Source: Nonomuraea cypriaca (GTDB lineage Bacteria > Actinomycetota > Actinomycetes > Streptosporangiales > Streptosporangiaceae). Taken from it: a DNA stretch of 64,000 nucleotides. The translations under genes and the position numbers were made by a program. The DNA is taken from NCBI RefSeq assembly GCF_015645445.1, contig NZ_JADOGI010000007.1, forward strand, positions 32,697 to 96,696, in the 5' to 3' direction. The notes beneath the pieces are model-generated. The model worked only from the letters and a program-made list of their open reading frames with translations, ran no database searches and was not told the DNA's origin. Of this stretch, positions 9,742 to 20,372 are shown piece by piece. The first letter of the stretch is position 1, and each line of letters opens with the position of its first letter.

Positions 9742-11191
9742 CACCAGCGGGTTCTTCCGGTCGTGATTCTCGTTCGCCTCGCCTTTCTTCCCGTAGGTAG
9801 CGGCGCAGGGCTTTCAGCGTCGGCTCGCTGTCGAAGTCCGCCTCGGTCAGCACGCTCGGCGTGTGCAGGGGATCCATGTCATCTGCTTGTGCTCGCGCCC
9901 ACGCCACCCACTGCGTAATCGTTGCCTCCTGTGCAGGCAGCGTCGCCGCAAGTGCTTCCAGCTCCAGACAGAATTCGCGGATAGCCGCAGCGCAAGCCCA
10001 TCCCTCTAGCGCTTGGCCGAAGGCTCGCCGCCTGTGCTCCTCCCTTGCCTGGTCGGCGGCCTGTGCAAGTTCCGTATCGCGTTCTGCTCGCCGCGCCGCC
10101 TCCCGTCGTTGCCGTTCCTCCTCCTCGCGTCGCCAGTTCTCAGCGCGTTCCCGCTCAGCCTTCTCTCGCGCCAGGCCCGCCTGCTGGTCAGCCTCGGAGC
10201 GCCGCTCAATCTCTGTGACGGCTGCTCGTATCTTGTCCTCCAGGCGTGAACGCTTGTCATCCGCCCAGCTCTGCAGACCGCGCCCTTCCCCCAGCTCGAG
10301 CCTGAGCCGGCCCGAGGGGACCTCGTCATACTCGGGCGTGACCCGTTGCCATGGGTAGAGCTTTCGGCTCCGGAGTTCCTCTTCGGTGAACACGTGAGGA
10401 ACGCGGTCGAGTTCCTCCTTGATGTTCAGTGCATAGTGGTGTCCACGCGCGTGCGCGTGAAGGCCGTGTGGCTTGCCTCGCCTGGATATGCCGATGCAAT
10501 GGCCGCGTTTCAGCAGATCCTCTGCTAAGGCTCGTACCACTTCCAGCGCGCGGCCGATCGTCCCGTCGGTGACGTCGATGGAATGACGATCTTCCCGAAG
10601 CCAAGCCGCAAGCTCGTCAGGGTCGGTGATCAGGTCACGGACGCTCAACCGGATGCGATTCCAGTCCGTCTCATCGGGATGTGCAGCATCCTCCAGTCGC
10701 AGGATGAGGTCCCCGCGGTCGCGACCGGTATGTAGGAGGCGGAAGCCCTCAGGGATCAATCCGTGACGCTTGGCCGCGTCCAAGGCCCGTCGATGCAGTG
10801 CCCTGGTGGCCTTGTCCGGGTCATGGATATGCAGCGTCCCCCCTTCGTCCTGCAAGCGCTTGATCAGTTCAGCCGCCAAGGCGCGAGGTGATTGCGGCCT
10901 AAGGTCGGCAGTTCGTCTTCCGCTCTTGGAACTCACGGTGGGAGATGTCAGAGCCGCGGCGCCCTGGTAGTAGCCATGCGCGAGGTAGAAGCGACCTGCC
11001 TCCGTTACCTCAGCGATCCAAATGCCGTCTTTTCGTGGGGTCGAAACTAATCCCCTGTCCCGGAGTGCATACACGGTACGAGCCAAATCACTGTCCTTGG
11101 CGGTGACCGATTCACCCTCCGCGATGCGGCGCAGGGCCGCCATTTGGCGCTCGTTCAGCTTGGCCCAGCGACGCATATCACTAGATGACAT
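9668..11191 (-). CDS. Hypothetical protein with winged helix and coiled coil
   Basis: About 507 residues from the ATG at 11191. The N-terminal 65 residues (LNERQMAALRRIAEG...RGLVSTP...VTEAGRFYLAHG) look like a winged helix-turn-helix. A long Glu/Arg-rich stretch at roughly residues 295-390 (EKAERERAENWRREEEERQ) is a probable coiled coil. The family is not recognised. Its 3' end overlaps that of the convergent gene by 74 nt. It may be a DNA-binding protein. Island context makes a defence role possible, with no direct evidence. Confidence 0.6.
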   Translation of the reverse strand: MSSSDMRRWAKLNERQMAALRRIAEGESVTAKDSDLARTVYALRDRGLVSTPRKDGIWIAEVTEAGRFYLAHGYYQGAAALTSPTVSSKSGRRTADLRPQSPRALAAELIKRLQDEGGTLHIHDPDKATRALHRRALDAAKRHGLIPEGFRLLHTGRDRGDLILRLEDAAHPDETDWNRIRLSVRDLITDPDELAAWLREDRHSIDVTDGTIGRALEVVRALAEDLLKRGHCIGISRRGKPHGLHAHARGHHYALNIKEELDRVPHVFTEEELRSRKLYPWQRVTPEYDEVPSGRLRLELGEGRGLQSWADDKRSRLEDKIRAAVTEIERRSEADQQAGLAREKAERERAENWRREEEERQRREAARRAERDTELAQAADQAREEHRRRAFGQALEGWACAAAIREFCLELEALAATLPAQEATITQWVAWARAQADDMDPLHTPSVLTEADFDSEPTLKALRRYLREERRGERESRPEEPAGVRYDDLYPSAWRWGRPGRFQWWRR

Positions 11192-11388
11192 CAAGTCGCC
11201 ACCGTACGCAACCAGATTGCGCCACAACGGGTTCCCAACTCAGGAGTAGCACGATCAACCACGCTGGTGTTGCGGCCTGCGATAAGCACCGCAGAGCAGC
11301 TGAGGGGCGGACGGTGCCGTGGACGACGGACCGGTGAGTGTAGGTCTCTGCTGTGTGCGGCGTCGCGGGTAGGGCTAGCGTTGTCGCT

Positions 11389-12735
11389 GTGACCCCCGAA
11401 CATCTGGAGTTGGTGGCAGCGCTGGTCGACCTCATCTCCGATGCACGACCACGAGCCGGCGAACATGCCGATCTGACCGACCGGGAAACAGCCGATGCAA
11501 TCGCCGAGTCGCCGGCAGGTGACACCGTACGTCGGGCGGCGAACGCGGCCGCTCGGGCCAACGGGTATCTGAACGGCGAGCGCGGCGATCGACATGCGGG
11601 CCGGGCGTTGCAGGGCGATGCGCTATTCCGGCTCGGGGTCGCCGCCCTACTCAGGTCCAACCACGAGTTCAACGCCGAGGCTCTGGCCGGGCAGCTCGCC
11701 GCGTACCTAGCCGGGCCGCCCGAAGACCTGTGGCGATACTTCGTTCTCAACATCGACTGGGAGCTGCCACGTCCGACCGACCTCGGCGGATGGAGACTTT
11801 CGCGACCCGGCGCAGACGAATGGAGAGCCCAGCGGCCGGTCCCGATCGCAGCGGACCACGCGGCCACCCAGGCGTGGGATCCGTTGTTGGAGTCGGGATG
11901 GCATGTCGTCCTGGCCACCCCTGACCCGGAGCTGGCACCCGTGCGGGATTTGCCTTTGCGGTTGTTCTCCCGCGGTCCGTCGACAAGGTCAGTGTGGGCG
12001 CCGCTCCTGGCTGTCAACCTGTGGTCGGACGAGCCGGCCCGGGTCGTGGCCGAGTATGTGGTGGAGCCCGGCCGGACCGTCGACTGCCTGTACTCTTCGA
12101 TCCCCTACACGTACATCGGATCACCAGGCGATGAGTGCGAGGTCCCGCTGCTCGGGCCGCTTCACGTGGACGACAGCCACAGCGAGCGGCTGATCCGCTT
12201 CCTGACGGAGATCACTACCCGGCTCACCGAGCGGGAACTCGGTACCAAGCTCCACGACCGCATCCGGCGTAGTGCGCTGCGGTTCCTGAGTACGTCGGAC
12301 ATGGTCGGCTACCGCGCCGATGTGACGTTCTCCGATGACGAGCCGCAGGTGGTGCTCAACTACGTGACGTCACTGGAGAACCTGCTTTCTGGCGGCAGTG
12401 AGAGCCACACAGATCTCTCTCGCAGGACGGCACAACGCGCCGCCGTCCTCATCGGCGAGAATGACGGCGACCGCCTACGCACACTCCGTTGCGTGAAGGA
12501 CGCCTACAACGTTCGCAGCAGCATTGCCCATGGCAGCGATCCACGCCCGCGCAAGCTGACCGAAGCCGCCACACAGGTCAGATCGATCCTCCGCCGGGCG
12601 CTCGTCGCAGCGATCGTCCTCGGCGAGGCAGAGCTGGGCCCCTTGTGCGATGAAGCGCTCTTGTCCCAGGGGACGCTTCGCGCGAAAATCAACAACCCGC
12701 TCGCAGAATTCTACTCGCTTATCCATGCGCCTTAA
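11389..12735 (+). CDS. ApeA-like HEPN domain protein
   Basis: About 448 residues from a GTG at 11389; an in-frame GTG at 11353 is an alternative. The C-terminal domain carries a HEPN-type R-x4-H motif: R376-SSIA-H381 in NVRSSIAHG, preceded by LNYVTSLENLLSG. This matches ApeA-like HEPN domains, many of which are RNases acting in phage abortive infection or toxin systems. The N-terminal 300 residues are not recognised and may be the sensor. It stands alone on the plus strand and converges on the ubiquitin-like operon. RNase activity is inferred from the motif. Confidence 0.65.
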   Translation: MTPEHLELVAALVDLISDARPRAGEHADLTDRETADAIAESPAGDTVRRAANAAARANGYLNGERGDRHAGRALQGDALFRLGVAALLRSNHEFNAEALAGQLAAYLAGPPEDLWRYFVLNIDWELPRPTDLGGWRLSRPGADEWRAQRPVPIAADHAATQAWDPLLESGWHVVLATPDPELAPVRDLPLRLFSRGPSTRSVWAPLLAVNLWSDEPARVVAEYVVEPGRTVDCLYSSIPYTYIGSPGDECEVPLLGPLHVDDSHSERLIRFLTEITTRLTERELGTKLHDRIRRSALRFLSTSDMVGYRADVTFSDDEPQVVLNYVTSLENLLSGGSESHTDLSRRTAQRAAVLIGENDGDRLRTLRCVKDAYNVRSSIAHGSDPRPRKLTEAATQVRSILRRALVAAIVLGEAELGPLCDEALLSQGTLRAKINNPLAEFYSLIHAP

Positions 12736-12790
12736 ATCCCGTCTCGGAGGAGGGAGAGGGTGGCGAACCTAGGGCCACGCGGGTCGGCCA

Positions 12791-12808
12791 TGAATCGAAT
12801 GCGATTCA
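12791..12808. terminator. Small stem-loop between convergent genes
   Basis: A perfect 7-bp stem, TGAATCG / CGATTCA, with a 4-nt loop lies between the 3' ends of the HEPN gene and the E1-like gene. A bidirectional terminator is plausible, though no U-tract is present. Confidence 0.35.
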
Positions 12809-12902
12809 ACACTTTGCAGCGCTGGACGCCGATGACCCCGCTCGCAGATTGCGTTCATCCATGAAGACAACCCCGTTCCGAACCAAGCAGCCGCATCCGG
12901 TC

Positions 12903-14290
12903 CTATAGCGGAATGCTGATGATGTCAGCGATCGCCTTGGCGGCTGCGCTCTGCAGGTCCATGGTGGCGAGGTCGACGGCCAGGATGTCGCAGCCTGTGC
13001 CGCCGTGCAATTCCCGGGTGGCCTCGGCAAGTGCGATGCAGGCGGCGATGATGCCGACGAACGATGCTCCCACTGCTATGCCGGCGAGTTCGACCATTCC
13101 GCAAGCGTTGTGGTGATTTCTCAGATCTGCGAATGCCTGGGTGGCCGGGACGGCTGCCGGGGGTGGGTCGGTGGCCCAGCCCTCGACCTGTTCGCTGGCC
13201 TGGACGCCGGGGAATCGGCGCATCAAGAGGGAGGAGAAGGTCTCCGATCCGCTGCCGAGGCCGATGTCGATGGCGGTACGCCAACCTACGTTGGAGATCA
13301 CGCGGCGGGTGCGGAGGTTGTCGACGCCGATGAGTGCGACATGGCTTTCGTCTGCGGACCGGCGAAGGTCTGTTCCGAGGCGGCGCTCGATGATCTGCGT
13401 GGTGAATCCGGCATGGTCCAGCGCTGCCGCGACCAGACGGGTCTTCGGGGTTCCGAGTGAGTCGCGTGGAGTTAGAACCCCCGTGCTGTGGTTGCCGGGC
13501 ACGGTCCGATCGACGTCTTGCAGGACGATGTGAACCTCGGCCGGATCCAGGTAGGGCAACCAAGAGATGGCCCAACTGTAGGCCTGGCCGAGGTGACCGA
13601 GGCCCACGAGCCACCACGAGTCGGGGGCGTGAGCGAGCGCCGGGCCGTTGTCGCTGCCGTCGTGGCCGAGGTTCCACAGGTTCAAAGTGATGTCGCGGAA
13701 GCCGGCATCACTGCCTGGTCGCGCTCGCATGTAGGCGAAGGCTTCACTGATCGCCAACGCCGCAGCGGTGATCGCCGCGAAGACACATGGCTGGCCATTC
13801 GTTTGCGGCGCCGGTGGTTGGCCAGTGTGCACGTGTGCGACCCACCCCGACCAGGAGACGCGGAATATGGGGCGCGGCTTGCCGTGGCGTCCGGCATGGT
13901 CAGAGGGCACGAAAGCGTCAGCCCCGATGGGCACAGCGGGCCAATCTGCAGAGTCGGCGCTGATCCTTTCTCGATCCTCGTTCGCGACCAGGTGGGCGCC
14001 CTGATCGGTGATGGCCTCCGCGAGGGTGCGGCCGGTGAAGGGCCCCCTGGCGATGAGGGTCTCTGGTGCGTCGAGAATGACGGCGGCAGTGCCGAAGGCC
14101 CTGGTAGCGGTCGCAACTGCGGTGAGCAGAGCCGCCTGTCCGTTGGCGTCGAAGCATGTGGCGTTGTCAGCGGAGATGATGATTCCGGTGGCGGCGTGCG
14201 CCGTGATCGCCGCCTGGAGGGTGGGTTGTGAACCGTCGTGCGCGGCCAGGAGGGCGGTGCGGTTGATGTCATCGGGCTTGAGAGGTGCGG

Positions 14291-14294
<4 letters not shown>
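12903..14294 (-). CDS. E1-like (ThiF/MoeB fold) ubiquitin-activating protein
   Basis: 463 residues from the ATG at 14294, which overlaps the JAMM gene's stop by 4 nt. The C-terminal half is a Rossmann E1/ThiF domain: WWLVGLGHLG (G231-G236), VLQDVDRTVPGNHS (about 257-270), K284, and GVDNLRTRR near 323-331. C398 in HHNACGM is a candidate thioester cysteine. No zinc CxxC pair is present. The first 220 residues form a divergent N-terminal domain. It would adenylate the C-terminus of the ubiquitin-like protein encoded at the head of the operon. Bacterial Ubl-E2-JAB-E1 operons are known, and some act against phage. Confidence 0.8.
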
Positions 14295-15838
<1,544 letters not shown>

Positions 15839-16005
15839 CTACGTCCTACCTTTCATGATCCTTTGAAGATTGCCATCCAGATCTAGGCCTGATCCACTTC
15901 CCAGTGAAGCATAGATCTCGCGATCTCGGTTAATTTCTGAGGCCGGACGCGTCACCTGAGTCGCTCGCTGTCTCAACCGATGGCTGGAATACTGGAGGGG
16001 TGATC
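15839..16005. promoter_or_regulatory. Divergent promoter region, Ubl operon and XRE-ImmA pair
   Basis: 167 bp between the minus-strand ubiquitin-like operon and the plus-strand gene pair starting at 16006. GGAGG at 15994-15998 is the ribosome-binding site of the latter. No clear operator was found. Confidence 0.45.
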
Positions 16006-16365
16006 ATGACCGCGATGGACACCGGACTGGCGCAGATCATCACGTCGTCCGTGGCGTTGGCCCAGACGTGGCCAGGCGCTAGCGATCAGGTGATGATGCT
16101 CATCCACGTGTTGCGGATGGCCGCGCCGAGCCTGGTCGAGGTGTTCCAGCTCGGGCTGGTCACCATGATCATCCCCCTGCCTGAGAGGATCTCCTCTGAA
16201 ATCACACTGAAGTTCGGGAGTGTTGTGATGACCGCGAACGCGAAGGGCCAGGAAGGCGAAAGCATCTTGCAGCCCCATCTTCAGCCTGCTGCCGTCTGGA
16301 GGCTGGAGATCACCGACCTTGTCGCCGGTGGACGGTCGGGGCTCGGGCTCAGGATGGTCGGGTGA
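16006..16365 (+). CDS. Small hypothetical protein upstream of XRE-ImmA/IrrE gene
   Basis: 119 residues from the ATG at 16006, with GGAGG seven bases upstream; a GTG at 16000 is an alternative. The sequence is hydrophobic in its first half (LIHVLRMAAPSLVEVFQLGLV) but has no clear membrane helix or known motif. Its stop overlaps the GTG of the next gene by 4 nt (GTGA), so the two are coupled. The two-gene layout resembles a toxin-antitoxin module, with this as the putative partner or target. No RelE/HigB signature is seen. Confidence 0.55.
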   Translation: MTAMDTGLAQIITSSVALAQTWPGASDQVMMLIHVLRMAAPSLVEVFQLGLVTMIIPLPERISSEITLKFGSVVMTANAKGQEGESILQPHLQPAAVWRLEITDLVAGGRSGLGLRMVG

Positions 16366-17507
16366 CCGCCCAGAACGAACCAGCTGGCATCACTCCAGGG
16401 TGGTCCCTTCATCCCGGTGCGCTCCTGCGACAGGTTCTGGAAGCCCGCGGGATTCGCCAATCCGAACTCGCCGAACGCACAGGACTGACTCCGAAGCACA
16501 TCAACCAGGTCGTGAAAGAGATCATCGGGATCTCTGGGGATGTCGCATTGCTTCTTGAGCGAGCGCTCGGAATCGATGCAGAGTTTTGGATTCGAGCCGA
16601 TGCGGACTACCAAGCTTATTCCAGCCGGGAACGCGCCAAGGCAGCTCTCGCTGAATACACAATATGGGCTAAGGCGTTCGATCTGCCAACACTGGCTCGG
16701 CACGGAGTCACGAGCCAAAACGACGACCCCGTCCACAGAGTGGATAAAATCCTCAAGTTCTTCGGTGTAGCCAGCCCGGAAGCATTTGAGCAAACTTGGC
16801 AACGGCCACGGGTGTCATTCCGTCGAAGCCAGGCCTTCACCGTTCTGGAACAGAACACTGCCCTATGGCTTCGCCTCGTTGAATGCAGTGCAGAACAGGC
16901 GCAGGTACCGCGCCTGCGGGTGAGCACCCTTCGCTCAGCCGCGCGAGCTATCCGAGGGATGACAAATCTAACCATCACCGACGGCTTCGCGACGGCCAGA
17001 GCTGCGCTCGCTGAGGCCGGAGTGGTTCTCACCTTCGTCCGGCAGGTCCCTGGCACTCGCGTGTGTGGAGCCACATGGTGGCTGGGAGCCGATAGACCGG
17101 TCATCGGGCTGACCGAACGAAATCGCAAGCCCGACATCTTCTGGTTCACCCTGCTTCATGAAATCGGCCACATCGCCCTTCATCCCCGGCGAACCACCTT
17201 CCTGGACTTGGAAGGAAATTCTGATGACGCCCCCGAGCAGGAAGCTAACTCTTTTGCCGAGGAAATGCTCTTCCCAGGTAACGCCCGCGACCTGATCGCA
17301 CGGGCCACCACACGTCAGCAGTTGCTACTTCTGTCTGCCAAACTAGGCATGGGAACCGCCATCGTTGCAGGCCAGCATGGGCGTCTAACTGGACGATGGG
17401 CAGTCGGAGGCAGTCTTCGCGGCACAATCACAGATGAGGATGTCAATCAGCTAGAAACAACATGCCCGATAAAACTTCACGATTCGGGGGGTCCGACAGC
17501 CATCTGA
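16362..17507 (+). CDS. XRE-type HTH plus ImmA/IrrE metallopeptidase
   Basis: 381 residues starting at a GTG that overlaps the upstream stop. An N-terminal helix-turn-helix (IRQSELAERTGLTPKHINQV) is followed by a C-terminal ImmA/IrrE-type zinc peptidase with HEIGH (H266, E267, H270). This architecture is typical of HigA-like antitoxins and of protease-controlled regulators in mobile elements. It probably represses its own promoter and could be relieved by self or partner cleavage. It is the last gene before the tRNA fragment that ends the island. Confidence 0.8.
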   Translation: MTAQNEPAGITPGWSLHPGALLRQVLEARGIRQSELAERTGLTPKHINQVVKEIIGISGDVALLLERALGIDAEFWIRADADYQAYSSRERAKAALAEYTIWAKAFDLPTLARHGVTSQNDDPVHRVDKILKFFGVASPEAFEQTWQRPRVSFRRSQAFTVLEQNTALWLRLVECSAEQAQVPRLRVSTLRSAARAIRGMTNLTITDGFATARAALAEAGVVLTFVRQVPGTRVCGATWWLGADRPVIGLTERNRKPDIFWFTLLHEIGHIALHPRRTTFLDLEGNSDDAPEQEANSFAEEMLFPGNARDLIARATTRQQLLLLSAKLGMGTAIVAGQHGRLTGRWAVGGSLRGTITDEDVNQLETTCPIKLHDSGGPTAI

Positions 17508-18052
17508 ATGCATCGCAATCATTACGACCAAATGAGCCGACGCGCTGCGTGCGATCATCAGGGCTACTTGCCCAAGAAGAATGACGGCGTGAACCAGCAC
17601 TCCGACCTGCGTGTGCCCGAAAACTCATCTACATAATTCGAGCGTCATGTGCGTATTCGCGAAGGACTCCGCCGATCAGGCCATCCGGCTTGCATGCCTT
17701 TATCAGTGACGCCTGGCCGGTCGCCGGCCAGGGGGCTGTGACGGGGTCATCAGGCTACGCGTGACGGCTCCGTCCCGGAATCGCTGGTACATGAACGATC
17801 ATCAAAGGTCCGCTGCGAACGACATCCATCCCCTTCGAGACCACAAACCATCCGGGACGTCAGCTCGTCAATCGGAAGTAAAGTAAGAACGGTCAAGGGA
17901 TGCCATCCGCCCCGTGGTTGCTCGTTGGATGCTCGTCGGCACCTGACACGGCATGGCACCGGGCGGCATTCTTAGACATTTTCGACGACAACATTTGCGG
18001 GCAGAGTGATACATTCAGATATAGTTCAACAGTGCTGAACATAAAAGCTGTC
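17508..18052. other. Gene-free terminal segment of the island
   Basis: About 540 bp with no convincing coding frame. It contains a perfect 9-bp hairpin (CCTGGCCGG, loop TCG, CCGGCCAGG at 17712-17732), which may terminate transcription from the XRE-ImmA pair. The segment becomes AT-richer near 18000-18050, just before the tRNA fragment, as is common at attachment-site flanks. Confidence 0.45.
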
Positions 18053-18099
18053 GACTTTTAATCCGTAGGTTCCGGGTTCGAGCCCCGGGCGCCCTACCA
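18053..18099 (+). repeat. 3' fragment of tRNA-Lys(UUU): probable attR site
   Basis: The segment has the loop CTTTTAA with anticodon TTT, the 3' anticodon strand, a 5-bp T-stem (CCGGG / CCCGG) with loop TTCGAGC, the acceptor strand GCGCCCT and ACCA. The 5' half is absent: no D-arm, no AGGGCGC acceptor strand, and the anticodon stem does not pair. Integrases that target tRNA genes leave such a 3' copy at the distal end of the element. Orientation places the element to the left. Confidence 0.7.
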
Positions 18100-18525
18100 C
18101 TCCATACCCCTTCCGACCTGCACTTTCTCGATTCTCGGCCCTCTATTCCGAGGTGGAGATGGCCGAGTTCTTGCTCGTCACATGCTCTTCGGCACGCGTC
18201 CGGCACATCGGCGGGCCGACGGCGTGATCGAAATGAGCCGGTTTGCGGTGCCGGGCATCGGCCGCCTGAGACCGCATCGTCAAGCCAGACCCGAGCGACA
18301 CCCAACAGAAGATCATGGTGGAAGGGTTGGCGGGCGGAACACGCCCGGCTTGACCGCAGACCCGTCCAAGCACTGGTCAAGCCGCCTCCGGCCACATTCA
18401 CGTGCCGTTCGTGGCGGCGGCCGTACTGGCTTCCCCTGTGGACCGGGTCCGCTCGTGATCGACCGCTTTACTCGTCTACGACCATGCGCCGTGTAATTGC
18501 GCTCTTCCAGGAGCATGATGCCGTC
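18100..18525. other. Intergenic region right of the tRNA fragment
   Basis: About 425 bp with no recognised gene, repeat or IS end. Short frames on both strands lack similarity to anything I know. It may be chromosomal sequence abutting the island. Confidence 0.4.
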
Positions 18526-19168
18526 ATGGAGGGCGCCGGCGAGTCCCAGAAGAAGTCACGGAACGCAGCGATCTTTGCCGTAGCCAGCTTGGTGGTGACG
18601 TTGGCCGCCTGGCTTCTGCCCGATCCGTTCGGCTGGGGACCAGAGCCTGGCACCCGCCTTCCGACAAGCCCCACGACGAAGCGGCCGTCCCCGCACCAGC
18701 CCACGCCATCATCGGTGAATTCGCAGGCGGAGGGCGACGAAGGGGTGGCCGACGTGGCGGTGTACGACGCGCGCGAATTACGGGTACCGGCCGAGTCCTG
18801 CGGGACCATCCACGTCCACCTGGACGGCCCCGGTCGTGACCAGTTCCATCCCTTGCTCAACCGGAGCTGGAGTACGTCGAGGACTTTTCCTGCGAACCAC
18901 CCTTGCGGCCGGTCCTGGACACATGGCCCGACCTACCGATCAGCGGGGGACCGCCACAAGACGATCCCGTGAAGTGCGCGATGGCCGTAAGTGAAAGGCC
19001 CGCGTTCGCTGGAGAGCAAAGGCCCCGGCCTGGGCGGCACTTCTGCCTCACCACAGACCCCGGCCTGGTGGTGTCCGCGAGAGTGAGAGAGTGTCTCGAA
19101 TCCCCTCTGGTGATCCTCAAGCTGGCGCCTACGCCTCGGCCGTCGATCGCGCCACCGGGTAACAAACC
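18526..19168 (+). pseudogene. Membrane-anchored hypothetical protein, frameshifted and cut by IS A
   Basis: From the ATG at 18526 there is a short N-terminus, one membrane segment (AAIFAVASLVVTLAAWLL) and a Pro/Thr-rich linker. The frame seems to shift near 18820-18860. A good-looking continuation in another frame reads PELEYVEDFSCEPPLRPVLD, then HFCLTTDPGLVVSARV. That frame runs into the end of IS copy A at 19169, so the 3' end is lost. Likely a decayed gene for an exported or membrane-tethered protein. Confidence 0.5.
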
Positions 19169-20364
19169 TGTAACGCCTCAAAACTCGTGCACGTGGTCTG
19201 AGCTGGTGTTTCTTCGGTTTAGTCAGGCGGCACGGTGGTACTCGCCGATGGCTCCGCTGAGCACCCTCCGGCGCTGAACCCGGCCTTCCAGCGGCACCAC
19301 GACGTCCTCGTCTTGATCAGGTGGGCGTTGCCGGCGGGACTGGTGCGGGCGGTGCGCGTTGTAGTGCTCGACGTACTCGTTCAGAACCGAGCGAAGGTGG
19401 CATTCGTCGTAGATCAGCATGCGGTCGGTGCATTCGGCTCGGACGGTACGGATCCAGCGTTCGGCGTAGCAGTTGGCTCGGGGCGTTCGTGGCGGTGTCT
19501 TCATCACCGTGATGCCCAAGCTGGTGAAGACCTCGTCGAAGGCGGCGGTGAACTTGGCGTCCCGGTCACGGATGAGGAACCGAAATGACCTTGCCTGACG
19601 GCCGAGATCCATAAACAGATTTCTCGCCTGCTGAGCCGTCCAGGCGCCTGTGGGATGAGTGGTGACGCCCAGGATGTGCACACGTCGCGTTTCCACCTCC
19701 ATCACGAACAACACGTACAAGCGCTTCAGGAAGACCGTGTCGACGTGGAAGAAGTCACAGGCGAGCAGTCCCTTCGCCTGCAGGCGCAGGAACGTCCGCC
19801 AAGAGGTGTCGAAGGTTCGTGGCGCCGGACTGTGCCGGCGTGAACGCAGGATCCGCCGCACGGTCGCCGCGCTGACCTGCAAACCGAGCCGAACCAGTTC
19901 ACCGTGGACCCGCCGGTATCCCCATCTTGGGTTCTCGCGGGCCAGGCGGAGGACCAGGTCCCGGACCTCTTTGCTGGTTCCGGGACGGCCGGTGCGGTGT
20001 GGGTATGTCCATGCGCGTTTGATCAAACGACGATGCCAGGCCAAGAGGGTTCCCGGGGTGACCAGCCGATGAGCGCGCAGCACCGACGGCAGGAAACGGG
20101 CCAAGGCCGCCAGGAGCGCCCGATCGGCCCAGTCCGGCTTCGGCCGCACAACCTGACGCTTCAACACCGCAACCTCGTGGCGGAGCACCATGATCTCGAC
20201 ATCCTTGGAAGCCTGGCTACGCCCCAGCAACACCAGCCAACCGAACACCCGGATCAAGGTCAGATACAGCAGACGAACCGGCACGAACTGCGATCTTGCC
20301 CGTAGGGCCTGTGGAGGTCAAAGCCGCAGATCAAGCACCACGCGATGAGTTATGAAGCGGTACA
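19169..20364 (-). mobile_element. IS copy A (IS3/IS481-like, rve transposase)
   Basis: A 1.2-kb element with imperfect terminal inverted repeats beginning TGTAACGCCTCAAAACTC on the left; the reverse complement of the right end is TGTACCGCTTCATAACTC. The ends have the TG...CA form usual for this superfamily. It is nearly identical to copy B (26792-27993), which lies in the opposite orientation, and is related to copy C. No target-site duplication is visible, suggesting recombination between copies after insertion. Confidence 0.8.
19223..20284 (-). CDS. Transposase with integrase core domain (IS copy A)
   Basis: 353 residues in one frame. An N-terminal helical HTH region contains [13 protein letters not shown], then [14 protein letters not shown]. 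The rve DDE domain follows: ACDFFHVDT (D177/D182), [10 protein letters not shown] (D240/D242) and NCYAERW (E275). The C-terminus is [11 protein letters not shown]. Full length relative to copy B, with about ten substitutions, so it may be active. Function: cut-and-paste or copy-out transposition of IS copy A. Confidence 0.85.
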   Translation of the reverse strand: MPVRLLYLTLIRVFGWLVLLGRSQASKDVEIMVLRHEVAVLKRQVVRPKPDWADRALLAALARFLPSVLRAHRLVTPGTLLAWHRRLIKRAWTYPHRTGRPGTSKEVRDLVLRLARENPRWGYRRVHGELVRLGLQVSAATVRRILRSRRHSPAPRTFDTSWRTFLRLQAKGLLACDFFHVDTVFLKRLYVLFVMEVETRRVHILGVTTHPTGAWTAQQARNLFMDLGRQARSFRFLIRDRDAKFTAAFDEVFTSLGITVMKTPPRTPRANCYAERWIRTVRAECTDRMLIYDECHLRSVLNEYVEHYNAHRPHQSRRQRPPDQDEDVVVPLEGRVQRRRVLSGAIGEYHRAA

Positions 20365-20372
20365 GGATCGCG

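Noticed and set aside
11192..12017. Minus-strand 278-codon frame over the HEPN gene
   Set aside because: Ser/Arg/Ala-rich shadow with no motif; the plus-strand HEPN frame has a recognisable domain.
18000..18099. Complete tRNA-Lys gene
   Set aside because: No D-arm or 5' acceptor strand is present and the anticodon stem does not pair; only the 3' 47 nt are tRNA-like.
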